DNA of 47,910 nt from Saccharothrix sp. ALI-22-I (GTDB lineage: Bacteria; Actinomycetota; Actinomycetes; Mycobacteriales; Pseudonocardiaceae), in the NCBI RefSeq assembly GCF_001984175.1, contig NZ_MTQP01000032.1, forward strand, positions 1 to 47,910, given 5' to 3'. A model generated the notes under the pieces. It saw only the letters and a list, made by a program, of their open reading frames with translations, did not search any database and was not told where the DNA came from. The translations under genes and the position numbers were made by a program. Of this stretch, positions 18,152 to 26,635 are shown piece after piece; position 1 is the stretch's first letter; each line of letters starts with the position of its first letter.

Positions 18152-18634
18152 CTAGCGCTCAGCGAGGCCCATACCGGTCGAGGCGTTCTCCTCGCCGCGC
18201 ATCTGGCCGAGCAACGTTTCGTTGTCGTAATAGACGCGCTCAGCGACGAGCTTGGCCGACTCGTCCCCGTCCCCGAAGAGATAGAACGCGGCCACTTCCA
18301 CTGAAACCGGCCTGCCCTGCGGCATGACTCCGCAGTACTCGCCGCGGTGTGTCCCCGCGATCGTCACCTCACGGACGGATGCGCCAGGGGTGTCGTATTC
18401 GCCGGTGACGATGACACGAAAGTCCGGTATGGCCGCTTCGATGAGCTGGTAGAAGTCCTGGACACCCTGAAATCCAGGGAAACTGGTGCTCAGGGGGACG
18501 ACGTCGTAGTATGCCCGGTCGTCCTTCAAAAAGGTTCCATATACGCGCGCCCAGTCATGCTCATTCTCGCCTTTGATGTGCTCGTCGATCGTCCGGCGTT
18601 GGGCAGCGATCCGCTCCTGGTCGGTCATGGTCAT
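18152..18634 (-). CDS. SnoaL-like (NTF2-fold) protein
   Basis: The protein has 160 residues with the SnoaL-like/ester-cyclase pattern: an N-terminal helix, FPGFQGVQDFYQLIEAAIPD, the conserved Asp-Phe/Arg strand FRVIVTGEYDTPG, then EVAAFYLFGDGD. Relatives are polyketide cyclases, but many are uncharacterised NTF2-fold enzymes. The start has a GGAGAAAAA site. No polyketide genes are nearby, so the role is unknown. Confidence 0.75.
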   Translation of the reverse strand: MTMTDQERIAAQRRTIDEHIKGENEHDWARVYGTFLKDDRAYYDVVPLSTSFPGFQGVQDFYQLIEAAIPDFRVIVTGEYDTPGASVREVTIAGTHRGEYCGVMPQGRPVSVEVAAFYLFGDGDESAKLVAERVYYDNETLLGQMRGEENASTGMGLAER

Positions 18635-18801
18635 GATTTTTCTCCTGCTCCACCAATGTTTTCAGTGTTCCACCGCCGGTCTGCGCCGGCAACCGGTCGT
18701 GCCCTTCAAGCCTCCACATTCGACGATCATCGATTTCGGGGCGCGGCAGGGCTAAGACCTTGGCTCATGTGGCGTTGACGGACATGTCATGATCCTGGTT
18801 C

Positions 18802-18887
18802 GTGGTTGATCGTCTGTCGTTGCGGTTGGTACCTGACGAGTTGTGGGCGTTGGCGGAGCCGTTGATTCCGAAGTTCGCTGCTCGCCC
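18802..18887 (+). pseudogene. N-terminal fragment of an IS5-type transposase
   Basis: From the GTG at 18802 about 28 codons read DRLSLRLVPDELWALAEPLI and PKFAARP, the start of an IS5-group transposase. The frame is cut by the family B element at 18888. Confidence 0.65.
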
Positions 18888-19893
18888 TGTACCGCTCGAA
18901 AGTCGTCGTCGCTGGTAGACCAGGGCCGACACCCGCTTGAGAGCATGCTCCCGTGATCCTGTCCCTGCTGTACGAGGTGACCCGGAAGCTGCTGTCCGTG
19001 CCGTCGGTGCTGCTACGCAGCGAGGCCGCTGAGGACGACGAACTGCTCGTGCTGCGCCACGAGAACGCAGTCCTTCGGCGGCAACTCGCGGGCCCAGTCC
19101 GTTATGAGCCCGCGGACGGTTCTGGTTCGCGGCTCTGTCCAGGCTGATGGATCGTCGGCGATGACAGGAGGTCTTCCCGGTCACGCCCGGCACCCTGCTC
19201 GCCTGGCACCGCAGATTCATCGCCGGACGGTGGGACTACACCGCTCGTCGACACACCGGGCGCCCACCGACCAGAGCCGCGATCAAGACGGTCGTGCTGC
19301 GACTCGCCAGGGAGAATCCGCGGTGGGGACACCGCCGCATCCAGGGTGAACTCGCCAGGCTCGGCCACAGGATCGCTCACTCGACGGTCTGGCAGATCCT
19401 GCACGAAGCGGGCATCGACCCGGCGCCACGCCGCACAGGCCCAACGTGGCGGGAGTTCCTCGCCGCCCAGGCCGACGGCATCATCGCGGCGGACTTCCTC
19501 CACCTCGACACCGTGCTCGGCAAGCGGCTCTACGCGTTGGCGTTCCTCGAACACCACACCAGGCGCCTTCACATCACCGGCGTCACCGTCCACCCGACAC
19601 AGGCATGGACAGCGCAGCAGGCCAGAAACCTCGCCGCCGACCTCGGACACCGGATGAAGTCCCTGCGCTTCCTGCTCCGCGACCGCGACGGCAAATGCGG
19701 CCAGACCTTCGACACCGTCTTCCGGGCCGACGACATACGGGTGATCAAGGGCGCGCCGCAGGCACCCCGGATGAACGCCCACTGCGAACGAGCCATCGGC
19801 AGCATCCGACGCGAGGTCCTCGACCACATCCTGATCGCTCAACGAGTACAGACATGGCGTTTGACCAGCAGCGATGACTTTTCGAGCGGCACA
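18888..19893 (+). mobile_element. Family B IS481-like element, internally deleted (1006 bp)
   Basis: The left end TGTACCGCTCGAAAGTCGTC (18888) and the right end, inverted, TGTGCCGCTCGAAAAGTCAT (19893) bound a single transposase gene. The left end also contains the GCGGGTGT leader seen in the miniature copy at 12638. It inserted into an IS5 transposase. I see no obvious target duplication. Confidence 0.75.
18953..19860 (+). pseudogene. Family B transposase with frameshift and C-terminal deletion
   Basis: The start reads MILSLLYEVTRKLLSVPSVL and LVLRHENAVLRRQLAGPVRY. One base is missing near 19119, then the frame resumes as the HTH and integrase core: RENPRWGHRRIQGELARLGH, AADFLHLDTVLGKRLYALAF and MNAHCERAIGSIRREVLDHI. 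The sequence then jumps to the final NEYRHG, losing about 60 residues seen in the copy at 42509. It is non-functional without complementation. Confidence 0.75.
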
Positions 19894-19933
19894 GGGTTCC
19901 AGCGGGCACCACAAGCCGTTGTCACGCGATCTC

Positions 19934-19976
19934 TTGACAGAATCAGGACCCTGGCTGAGTATCGAAGCGCTTCGAT
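19934..19976 (+). promoter_or_regulatory. Promoter with LacI-type operator
   Basis: A TTGACA -35 box (19934-19939), 17-nt spacer and GAGTAT -10-like box (19957-19962) are followed by the perfect palindrome ATCGAAGCGCTTCGAT (19961-19976). The central GAAGCGCTTC is typical of LacI/GalR-family sites. The same core sits upstream of the GH5 gene at 36182. The downstream gene is a glycoside-hydrolase chimera. Confidence 0.6.
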
Positions 19977-20071
19977 GATGAGGGTGGATCCTCCGCTACT
20001 GCGGGGAACACCCACCGCTCCGCACCTTCGGCTCTCGGTCCCCCCCCCACGCGTGAGGAAGCTGATCTCGT

Positions 20072-20532
20072 ATGTCCTGGCTCCAACACCCCCACAGCCG
20101 CCGGAGAGTCATGGCGGCCACCGCCGGCCTGGTTGCGGGCGCCACGCTGCCGGCGATGGGCGCGATGCGCGCGGTGGCGGGCACGACGGCCCAGCAGGAG
20201 CAGTTCACCAACCCGGTGATCTGGCAGGACTTCGCCGACCTCGAGGTCATCCGCGTCGGCGACACGTACTACTACACCGGTTCGAGTGGATCGCCCTTGG
20301 CCTGCGCGCGGGCATGGAAAGCGTCCTGGCCGTGTGGCGGCGGCCCGGCGCGGATGACGTCGTCGACCTCCCGATGCCGCACCTGCGCGGCATCGACGCG
20401 GAGATCGACGTGCTGTATCCGCGGCGACTGACCGCCTGGCCGGCCGACTGGGACGCCGACGCCGGCGTGCTCCGCCTCGTGGGCGGGCCGGCGCCCGCCG
20501 CCCGGGTCCTCCGGCTCCGGAATCCGAACTGA
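20072..20532 (+). pseudogene. GH43 N-terminus joined out of frame to alpha-galactosidase C-terminus
   Basis: The first frame (from the ATG at 20072, GAGGAAG site) has a twin-arginine signal (SRRRVMAATAGLVAGATLPA) and the GH43 blade start NPVIWQDFADLEVIRVGDTY, YYTGSS. At about 20280 the sequence changes to another gene in a different frame: FEWIALGLRAGMESVLAVWR, DVVDLPMPHLRGIDAEIDVL and LPVLYP-like tail to 20532. That part is typical of the C-terminal beta-domain of GH36/GH27 alpha-galactosidases. The junction lies at GGTTCGAGTGG. Two hydrolase genes of one cluster were probably merged by a deletion. Confidence 0.65.
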
Positions 20533-20629
20533 CGCGCCTCCCCGCGAGCGCGCGACGCGCTCACGGCGTTCCGGCGTCCGTTCACGGGGTGGCGCCGACA
20601 GCCCCCCGTACGTCCTGAAAGGACAGGTC

Positions 20630-21565
20630 ATGAAGACCTTCACCCTGCCCGGCACCGAGATCATCGCGCCGAACGTCGTGCTCGGCCTGATGCGTATCGC
20701 CGACAAGACCGATGACGACATCCAGGAACTCGTACGCACGGCCCGCGACGCCGGCATCGACTTCGTCGACCACGCCGACGTGTACGGAAACGATCTGCAC
20801 GACTGCGAGCGTCGCTTCGCCGAGGCATTGCGGCTCACCCCATCGCAACGCGACGAGATCACGATCCAGACCAAGGCGGGGATCGTCAGGGAGGGGCCCT
20901 ACTTCGACTTCTCCTACGAACACCTCATCGACTCGGTCGAGGGATCGCTGCGGGCCTTGCGGACCGACCGCATCGACATCCTGCTGCTGCATCGCCCGGA
21001 CGCGCTGGTCGAGCCCGAGGAGGTCGCTCGCGCCTTCGACGATCTCGAGTCGTCGGGAAAGGTCCGCCATTTCGGGGTCTCGAATCACACGCCACGCCAG
21101 ATCGACCTCCTGCGGAAGTCGGTGCGCCAGCCGATCGTCGCCAACCAACTGCAACTGTCGATCACCCACCAGCCGATCATCGCCCAGGGGATCGCGGCGA
21201 ACATGCTCGACGAGCAGCAGTCGGTGACCCTCGATGGCGGCGGAATCCTCGACTACTGCCGGCTGAACGACATCACCGTCCAAGCGTGGTCGCCGTTCCA
21301 GGCGGGCTTCTTCAACGGCGTCTTTCTCGGCTCTCCTGACTACCCCGAGCTCAATACCGTGATCGACCGGCTCGCCGCTCAGTACGAGGTTCCGGCGATC
21401 GCCATCGCGACAGCGTGGATCACCCGCCATCCCGCGCAGATGCAGGTCGTGCTCGGCACCACCACCCCCGACCGTGTCAGCGGCGCCGCCGAGGGGTCCG
21501 ACCTGCCGCTCACCCGAGCCGACTGGTACGAACTCCTCCGCGCCGCCGGGTATCGAGTGCCATGA
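20630..21565 (+). CDS. Aldo/keto reductase
   Basis: The protein has 311 residues with a TIM-barrel AKR pattern: GIDFVDHADVYGND (Asp, Tyr), the catalytic Lys in EITIQTKAGI, RTDRIDILLLHRPD (His), VRHFGVSNHTPRQI and the C-terminal NADPH-binding VVLGTTTPDRV. It resembles the YdhF-like oxidoreductase branch. The ATG follows a GAAAGGACAG site. It is intact and follows a carbohydrate-gene remnant, so sugar or keto-sugar reduction is possible. Confidence 0.88.
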   Translation: MKTFTLPGTEIIAPNVVLGLMRIADKTDDDIQELVRTARDAGIDFVDHADVYGNDLHDCERRFAEALRLTPSQRDEITIQTKAGIVREGPYFDFSYEHLIDSVEGSLRALRTDRIDILLLHRPDALVEPEEVARAFDDLESSGKVRHFGVSNHTPRQIDLLRKSVRQPIVANQLQLSITHQPIIAQGIAANMLDEQQSVTLDGGGILDYCRLNDITVQAWSPFQAGFFNGVFLGSPDYPELNTVIDRLAAQYEVPAIAIATAWITRHPAQMQVVLGTTTPDRVSGAAEGSDLPLTRADWYELLRAAGYRVP

Positions 21566-21666
21566 CCTGCACAACCGCCGAGAAGACGAGCGGTATGACC
21601 AGTGAGAACACGCCACGACCGGCCCTGCCGAGACGACTGAGCCCAGGGCTTCGGCGGCGGTGGAAC

Positions 21667-21805
21667 AGCGGTTGATCGACCCGGATGCGGCGCCGATCCG
21701 GCCACGCGCTGCCGCTTACCGGGGGTCGGTGCCGCACGGCGTCGCGGAGGAGGGCGTGCCGCCCCAGGCCATCGCCGAGGCGATCGGCCGGGGCCTCGGC
21801 CTGTC
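21667..21805 (+). pseudogene. Fragment of an atypical SDR / NAD-dependent epimerase
   Basis: About 45 codons read HGVAEEGVPPQAIAEAIGRG and LGLS. This matches a segment near the C-terminal part of extended SDR proteins. The frame ends at the Tn3 fragment. No other part of the gene is present. Confidence 0.45.
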
Positions 21806-21964
21806 GAGGGCGTCGCGCGGCTCTCCCCGCTCAAGCACAAGAACCTCAACGTGCTCGGCCGCTACAGCTTCACCGCCTCTACCCCGGTTGGCGGCGGCCT
21901 GCCCCCGCTGCGCGACCCTGACGCGCCGGAGCTGGACGAGGACGACGACGGTGAAGAGGGCTGA
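21806..21964 (+). pseudogene. C-terminal tail of a Tn3-family transposase
   Basis: The frame encodes VARLSPLKHKNLNVLGRYSF and TASTPVGGGLPPLRDPDAPE, then an acidic tail ending at 21964. This is the characteristic end of actinobacterial Tn3 transposases. Only about 52 codons remain, and no Tn3 terminal repeat was identified. Confidence 0.7.
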
Positions 21965-22062
21965 GCGTCGGGAGCCGACCAGGGCGCTGATCAGTTCGCG
22001 CGCCGCCGCCTTTGTCAGCCGCTTCGCGACGCCCGGATCGACAGGCGGTAGGCATTCCTGAT

Positions 22063-22091
22063 GTGTTCCCCGCCGACGCGGGGATGGTCCG
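22063..22091 (+). CRISPR. Solitary type I-E-like CRISPR repeat
   Basis: The 29-nt unit begins GTGTTCCCCGCCGACGCGG and ends GGATGGTCCG, an excellent match in length and sequence to actinobacterial type I-E repeats. No repeat is found one repeat-plus-spacer (about 61 nt) away on either side. It lies just after the Tn3 tail. There are no cas genes in the window. Confidence 0.6.
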
Positions 22092-22563
22092 CACGAGCAG
22101 CGCGCGGTGGCCATCGTGTCCGCGTGTGGGCCCTGGCAGCGCGTACGGTGTGCTGCTCGGCGGCTCCACGCAGGCTCCACCGCCTGTGCAGGTACGGGTC
22201 TCCTGCGCGGAACTGGCGCAACCGGTGTTGCTGATGGTGCCGCCGCCGCACCGGTAACTACCGATCACGATCACCGCGCCGCCGTGCTGCGCTGTCCGCC
22301 ATGCCCAACCCAAGCGGCGTCGCTTGGCCTTGTGTTTGCTGAAATCAGTGTCCGTGCAGGTCAGCTGACGTGGTGACGGGCCGACTTCTTGACGATGCCG
22401 CTCAACCATTGCCGTCGGCGGATGTCGGGTTGGGTCATTCTTCTGGTGGCCGGTGATTGGCGATGGCAGTGGTATTGCGGCACTGTTCGAGCATCGGATC
22501 GTGCGTGGTGGGGAGGAATTGTCAAATCCTGTGGACTGACCGGACAGTCAAATGACCGGTTGA
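22092..22563. other. Region without a supported gene
   Basis: The minus strand has a short Cys/Gly-rich stretch near 22150-22260 (GSYRCGGGTISNTGCASSAQ). It could be a remnant of a secreted protein, but there is no clear start, stop or family. Nothing else was recognised. Confidence 0.3.
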
Positions 22564-23547
22564 TCAAGCAAGCGGCTTGCGGTAACGGACGTACTCGTTC
22601 TGCCGCCGGAACCCCACACTCTCGTAAAGATCGTAGGACCGGTGCGGATTTGCCGTGCCCGTGAACAGCCGCGCAGTCGTTGCACCCTGCTCGCGAAGAC
22701 TTCGCAGCCCATCCAGCAGCAGGACCCGGCCGATTCCTAGGCGTCGTTGGTCCGTCCGGACACTCAACTCTTCGACCTCGCCCACAGTGTGGTGGTGACG
22801 GCGGATGGAGCAGAGGACGACGCCGACCATGTCCTGCCCGTTCCATGCTGCTCTCCAGCATGCCGGGTCAGCGGTGTCGACGAAGTCCTGGAAAGTCCAT
22901 TTCCGAGTGAAACCGGTATCCGCATACGAATCGACGACCGTCCTCCAGGCGGCACGGTAGTGGCTTGTCCCGATCGGCCCCGTCCGTATCCCGACCGGCA
23001 GTTCGCTGCCCGGCTCGGGCAACTGCTGGAGATCGCCCAGCTCCAGCTCGACCAGGCTGAAGACACGTCGGTAGTCGGCTGCGAGCAGTAGCGCCGTGGC
23101 GTCCTGTTCGGAGGCCATGGCGTTCGCGCCGATCACTGCCGTGCGGGCCGTTCCATGCTGTTTGACGAGCTGGCGGATCCGCTCTTCGGCCCAGCTCAGC
23201 ATGGCTGAGCCGATGCCCTGACGGCGATGTTCGGGCAAGAGGTAGCCGCGGTGCAGGTACAGCCACGTGTCGTCCCGCTCCCGCCACCACCGGATCGTCG
23301 AGTAGCCGACCACGCTCCCGTCGTGCACCACCAGGATCTGGTTCTTGGACGGCTCCTCCAGCTTGGCAGAGGCTTCGGCGATCTCGGCCGCTGTCGGGAG
23401 CCCTTCCACAACCGAATGGGCATCGATCCGGTCCCGTTCAGCACACCCCAGCCGCACCGCGGCCATGGGGCCGTGGTCTTCGTCGCCGCGATACGGCCGG
23501 AACCCGAAGCCCACCGGAAGGATTTGTCCTGGCGCGTCATCCGACAT
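22564..23547 (-). CDS. Double-GNAT N-acetyltransferase
   Basis: The 327 residues form two GNAT domains. The first (about 20-160) has the acetyl-CoA motif YLLPEHRRQGIGSAML. The second (about 180-327) has VEELSVRTDQRRLGIGRVLL and ends AYDLYESVGF-like, here SYDLYESVGFRRQNEY. The tandem layout resembles mycothiol synthase and related actinobacterial acetyltransferases. The substrate is unknown. It is intact and cytoplasmic. The IS256 gene lies just upstream on the same strand. Confidence 0.85.
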   Translation of the reverse strand: MSDDAPGQILPVGFGFRPYRGDEDHGPMAAVRLGCAERDRIDAHSVVEGLPTAAEIAEASAKLEEPSKNQILVVHDGSVVGYSTIRWWRERDDTWLYLHRGYLLPEHRRQGIGSAMLSWAEERIRQLVKQHGTARTAVIGANAMASEQDATALLLAADYRRVFSLVELELGDLQQLPEPGSELPVGIRTGPIGTSHYRAAWRTVVDSYADTGFTRKWTFQDFVDTADPACWRAAWNGQDMVGVVLCSIRRHHHTVGEVEELSVRTDQRRLGIGRVLLLDGLRSLREQGATTARLFTGTANPHRSYDLYESVGFRRQNEYVRYRKPLA

Positions 23548-23589
23548 GGTCGGATGATCTCGAACTTTGAGGAAGGTCCGCCACCCTGT

Positions 23590-24843
23590 TCATGCCGCAG
23601 TCATCCGTGGCCGCTCAACGAGCCGGCCGCGTTCGAAGCGGGCTCCGGCGCGGACGAGGGCGACGAGATGGGGTGCGTTCACGGCCCGCCACCGATGCTG
23701 GGCGGACTCGACGAGCTTGAACACCATGGCCAAGGCGGCGGCCGCGCTGCCGGCGCCCTTGGTGACCTTCGTGCGCAGGCGGACGGTGGCGAACGTGGAC
23801 TCGATGGGGTTCGTCGTGCGCAGATGGATCCAATGCGCGGCGGGGAAGTCGTGGTACGCCAGCAGTTCGTCCACGTCGTCGGTGAGCTTCTTGACGGCCT
23901 TGGGCCATTTCTCGCCGTAGGTCTTCTCAAACGCCGCGACCGCTGCGAGTGCGTGGTCGCGGTCCTCGGCGTTGTAGATCTCCCGCAGGGCCTTCTTCCC
24001 TCCCGGCTGGGCTGACCTCGGTAGGCCGTCGAGCACATTTGCGATCTTGTGAACCCAGCACCTCTGATGGCGGGTCTCAGGGAACACCTCGGCCAGGGCC
24101 TTCCAGAAACCGAGCGCGCCGTCGCCGACCGCCAGGACGGGAGCGCGCATCCCGCGCCGCCGGCAATCGCGCAGCACATCGGCCCAGGAGTCGGCTGATT
24201 CGCGGTAGCCGTCGCTCATGGCGATCAGCTCCTTGGTGCCGTCCGCGCGCACGCCCATCAGCACGAGCACGCACGACTTCGCCGCCTGCAGGCGTATGCG
24301 CAGGTGGATGCCGTCGGCCCAGGCGTAGACGTAGTCGCTGCCGGACAGATCGCGCTCGCCGAACGCCTGGTGGTCGGCCTGCCACTGCTGGGTGAGCCGG
24401 GTGACCGTCGCCGGTGACAGACCCGCCGAGCTGCCGAGGAACTGCTCCAGGGCGGGCACGAAGTCGCCGGAGGACAGGCCGTGCAGGTAGAGCAGCGGCA
24501 GCACCTCGCTGATCTTCGGGGACTTTCGGCACCACGGCGGCAGGATCGCGGAGGAGAACCGCTTGCGTTCGCCCGTGGCCTCGTCGACGCGCTTGTCGTT
24601 CACCCGTGGCGCCTTCACCTCGACCACGCCGGCCGCGGTGGTGACCTGCCGGGGCTGGTGATAGCCGTTGCGCACCACCAGACGGCGTCCGTTGTCGTCG
24701 CGCTCATCGGCCAACTCGGCGATATAGGCGTTCACTTCGGCCTCCAGCGCGGCGGCCAGCATCCGCCGCGCGCCCTCCCGGACGATCTCGTCGATCAAGG
24801 AGGAGACGCTGGTCGTGCCCTCGTCGTTCACTACGCTGAGCAC
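23590..24843 (-). CDS. IS256-family transposase
   Basis: From the GTG at 24843 the protein has 417 residues; an upstream ATG at 24939 adds unlike residues. IS256 signatures are DDNGRRLVVRNGYHQPRQVT, the first Asp in VYAWADGIHLRIRL, the second in VLAVGDGALGFWKALAEVFP, the conserved HQRCWVHKIANVLD, and the catalytic Glu in RTTNPIESTFATVRLR. No frameshift is visible, so the gene looks functional. I could not define convincing terminal repeats. Confidence 0.9.
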   Translation of the reverse strand: MLSVVNDEGTTSVSSLIDEIVREGARRMLAAALEAEVNAYIAELADERDDNGRRLVVRNGYHQPRQVTTAAGVVEVKAPRVNDKRVDEATGERKRFSSAILPPWCRKSPKISEVLPLLYLHGLSSGDFVPALEQFLGSSAGLSPATVTRLTQQWQADHQAFGERDLSGSDYVYAWADGIHLRIRLQAAKSCVLVLMGVRADGTKELIAMSDGYRESADSWADVLRDCRRRGMRAPVLAVGDGALGFWKALAEVFPETRHQRCWVHKIANVLDGLPRSAQPGGKKALREIYNAEDRDHALAAVAAFEKTYGEKWPKAVKKLTDDVDELLAYHDFPAAHWIHLRTTNPIESTFATVRLRTKVTKGAGSAAAALAMVFKLVESAQHRWRAVNAPHLVALVRAGARFERGRLVERPRMTAA

Positions 24844-24942
24844 ACACGTGCCTTCCCGACCGGTGCTGCGAACACCGGTCTTGCTCGGTGACCTATCGAT
24901 CAATCGCCCGGGAAGGTACGTCCTCCCGAGCCGATCCACAGG

Positions 24943-25240
24943 TCATGAGCATTGCTCGATCGCTACCGACGGCAGCGTCTGGGCTCCAAAGACGGCCTGT
25001 TCGGCGTCGCCGTGGACGGGCCCGAACCGCAGCCCTGTCAAGCAGTTCCTCACCGTGCCCATCGGCGCGGAGACTCGCGGCCCGACCATCCAGGACCACG
25101 GGTCGTCGTAGCCGTGCAGCACCCCGGAGAGGTCGACGGCGCGACCGTGGAGAAGCGCGCCCACCTGGCCCGACAGTCCCGGCGCGCTCGTGCGGCCCTC
25201 GGTGGTTGTGGTGACGCCGTCGCGGCGCGTGCGTGAGCGA
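24943..25240 (-). other. Open minus-strand frame of unknown nature
   Basis: About 95 codons, open upstream of the first ATG at 25164, read GALLHGRAVDLSGVLHGYDD, PWSWMVGPRVSAPMGTVRNC and FGPVHGDAEQAVFGAQ. Composition is protein-like, but I recognise no family. It may be a C-terminal gene fragment left by the IS256 insertion. Confidence 0.35.
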
Positions 25241-25338
25241 CTGGAAGAAACTCCTGCTCCCGATGGCCGGGTAATCCGTCAGTGGGAACGACTGACCTCC
25301 CGGGCGTCCGCATCGGGGCTCCGGGAATCGCCCGCAGC

Positions 25339-26338
25339 TCACCTTTCGAGAATCACCTGCGCGCCGTACTGGCGATGTACATCGTCGAGACCGCCGATGA
25401 TCTGGAAGTACAGGATCACCGCCCTATCGACAGACGGCATGTCTTTGACCAGGTTCCACAGTTCCTTCAACGCCCGGTGGATCACCGCCTGACCGAGTTC
25501 GGGCATGACCAGGTCGAGCGCTGCGGTGGAGGCTGCCGCCCGGCTTGCTCGGCCTTGACCGGAGAGGAACGTCAGAACCGCGAGGTTGGCGAGCACCTCC
25601 TCGTGATGGTCCTGGGCAGTCGCGTCCCGTAGCCCGCTGATCGCCCAGAATGCCCAGGACTTCAGGTGGTCGTCGGGCGCGTTGCGGTACGCGGTGAGGA
25701 AGAGCTCGAGCGCCTGTCGACGGTCGACCCACGTGGGACCACGCCCGAGGATGATGGCAACTGACCCAGCGTGCCAGTCCTGTTCCGCTGCGACCGCCTC
25801 AAGCATCGCGTAGTCGGCTGGCAGGTCGACGACGTGCTCGCGGATCAACTCACAAATGGTCTGGTCGAAGGTCTCCGCGTCGATGCGCTGGCGCTCGTAC
25901 GCGATGGTCAGCAGGGCGTGGGTGCTGAACGTTTTGATGCCCAACGAGTGGGCCACTCTGCGCAGGCCGGTGTCGTCTGCCCAAAGCGGGATGTTCCCGT
26001 GCTTGGCGGCGTCCAACGTAAGCGCCCAAGCGGGTTCCCGGTCCTCCCGCATGGACTTCAACACCACCATCTCGGGATGCGGGATGCGGCCGTCCGGGGT
26101 GCGCAGACCAAGGCCCGCGAGGTGGGACAGGGACGGGCGGAAGCCGGTGCACCAGATGATGGCGTCGGCGGAGCGCAGGACCTCGGAGTCCATCGGCCGG
26201 GCGAGGAGAAGTCCCCGGTCGCGGGCTTCGCGGACTGGTGGCACCATGACGATGTCGCCCAGCGCCCCGACTCCGCCGGGGTTGTGGGTGGCGATGTCGA
26301 ACAGCGCCTTGCCGTCGATCTCGTCGGGCAGGTAGCGC
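25339..26338 (-). pseudogene. In-frame chimera: flavin monooxygenase fragment plus PIN-like domain
   Basis: The frame opens at the family C end (26338) without a start. It first encodes a flavin-containing monooxygenase segment (RYLPDEIDGKALFDIA, then DAIIWCTGFRPSLSHLAGLG). From about 26090 it becomes a different protein: LTLDAAKHGNIPLWADDTGL and RVAHSLGIKTFSTHALL, resembling a PIN-type nuclease fold with acidic residues, then a helical region to the stop at 25339. The first ATG inside is at 26247. Both parents are incomplete; the fusion arose by deletion. Confidence 0.55.
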
Positions 26339-26594
26339 TGTGCCTGCCGATAACCTCATCCATGCAGGTAGAGAGCGTATGAAGCTCAAGACCTCGAAGC
26401 GTTCACGGGCAGGGTTGCCATCCGCCGTAACGTCGACCAGCACGGCATGATGACCGGCTGTGCTGCTTCGACTGGCCTACCTGGGCGTGGCCAACGCGTT
26501 CGCGTTGCTGCGCCTGCTGCCCATGAGCGACCGGGACAAGGACGCGGAGATCCTGGCGCTGCGGCACCGGATCACCGTCCTGGAACGCCAACTC
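26339..26594 (+). mobile_element. Family C left end and transposase start
   Basis: The terminal TGTGCCTGCCGATAAC (26339), leader and first 45 codons of the family C transposase (LLRLAYLGVANAFALLRLLP, ILALRHRITVLERQL) match 36956-37210 closely. Similarity stops abruptly at about 26594, and the remainder of the element is missing. It cuts the monooxygenase on the left and abuts the large membrane protein gene on the right. Confidence 0.8.
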
Positions 26595-26635
26595 GCTGAG
26601 CGCCCTCCGGACGAGGGGCTGAACAGCGCGTTTTC

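Noticed and set aside
17893..18327. Possible 144-codon gene after the LuxR ATPase
   Set aside because: It starts in the tandem repeat, has proline-rich non-family sequence and overlaps the SnoaL-like gene on the other strand.
19983..20011. Third CRISPR-like repeat upstream of the GH43 remnant
   Set aside because: The first 11 bases (GTGTTCCCCGC, minus strand) match a type I-E repeat, but the second half diverges and the stem is imperfect. It is more likely a leader hairpin.
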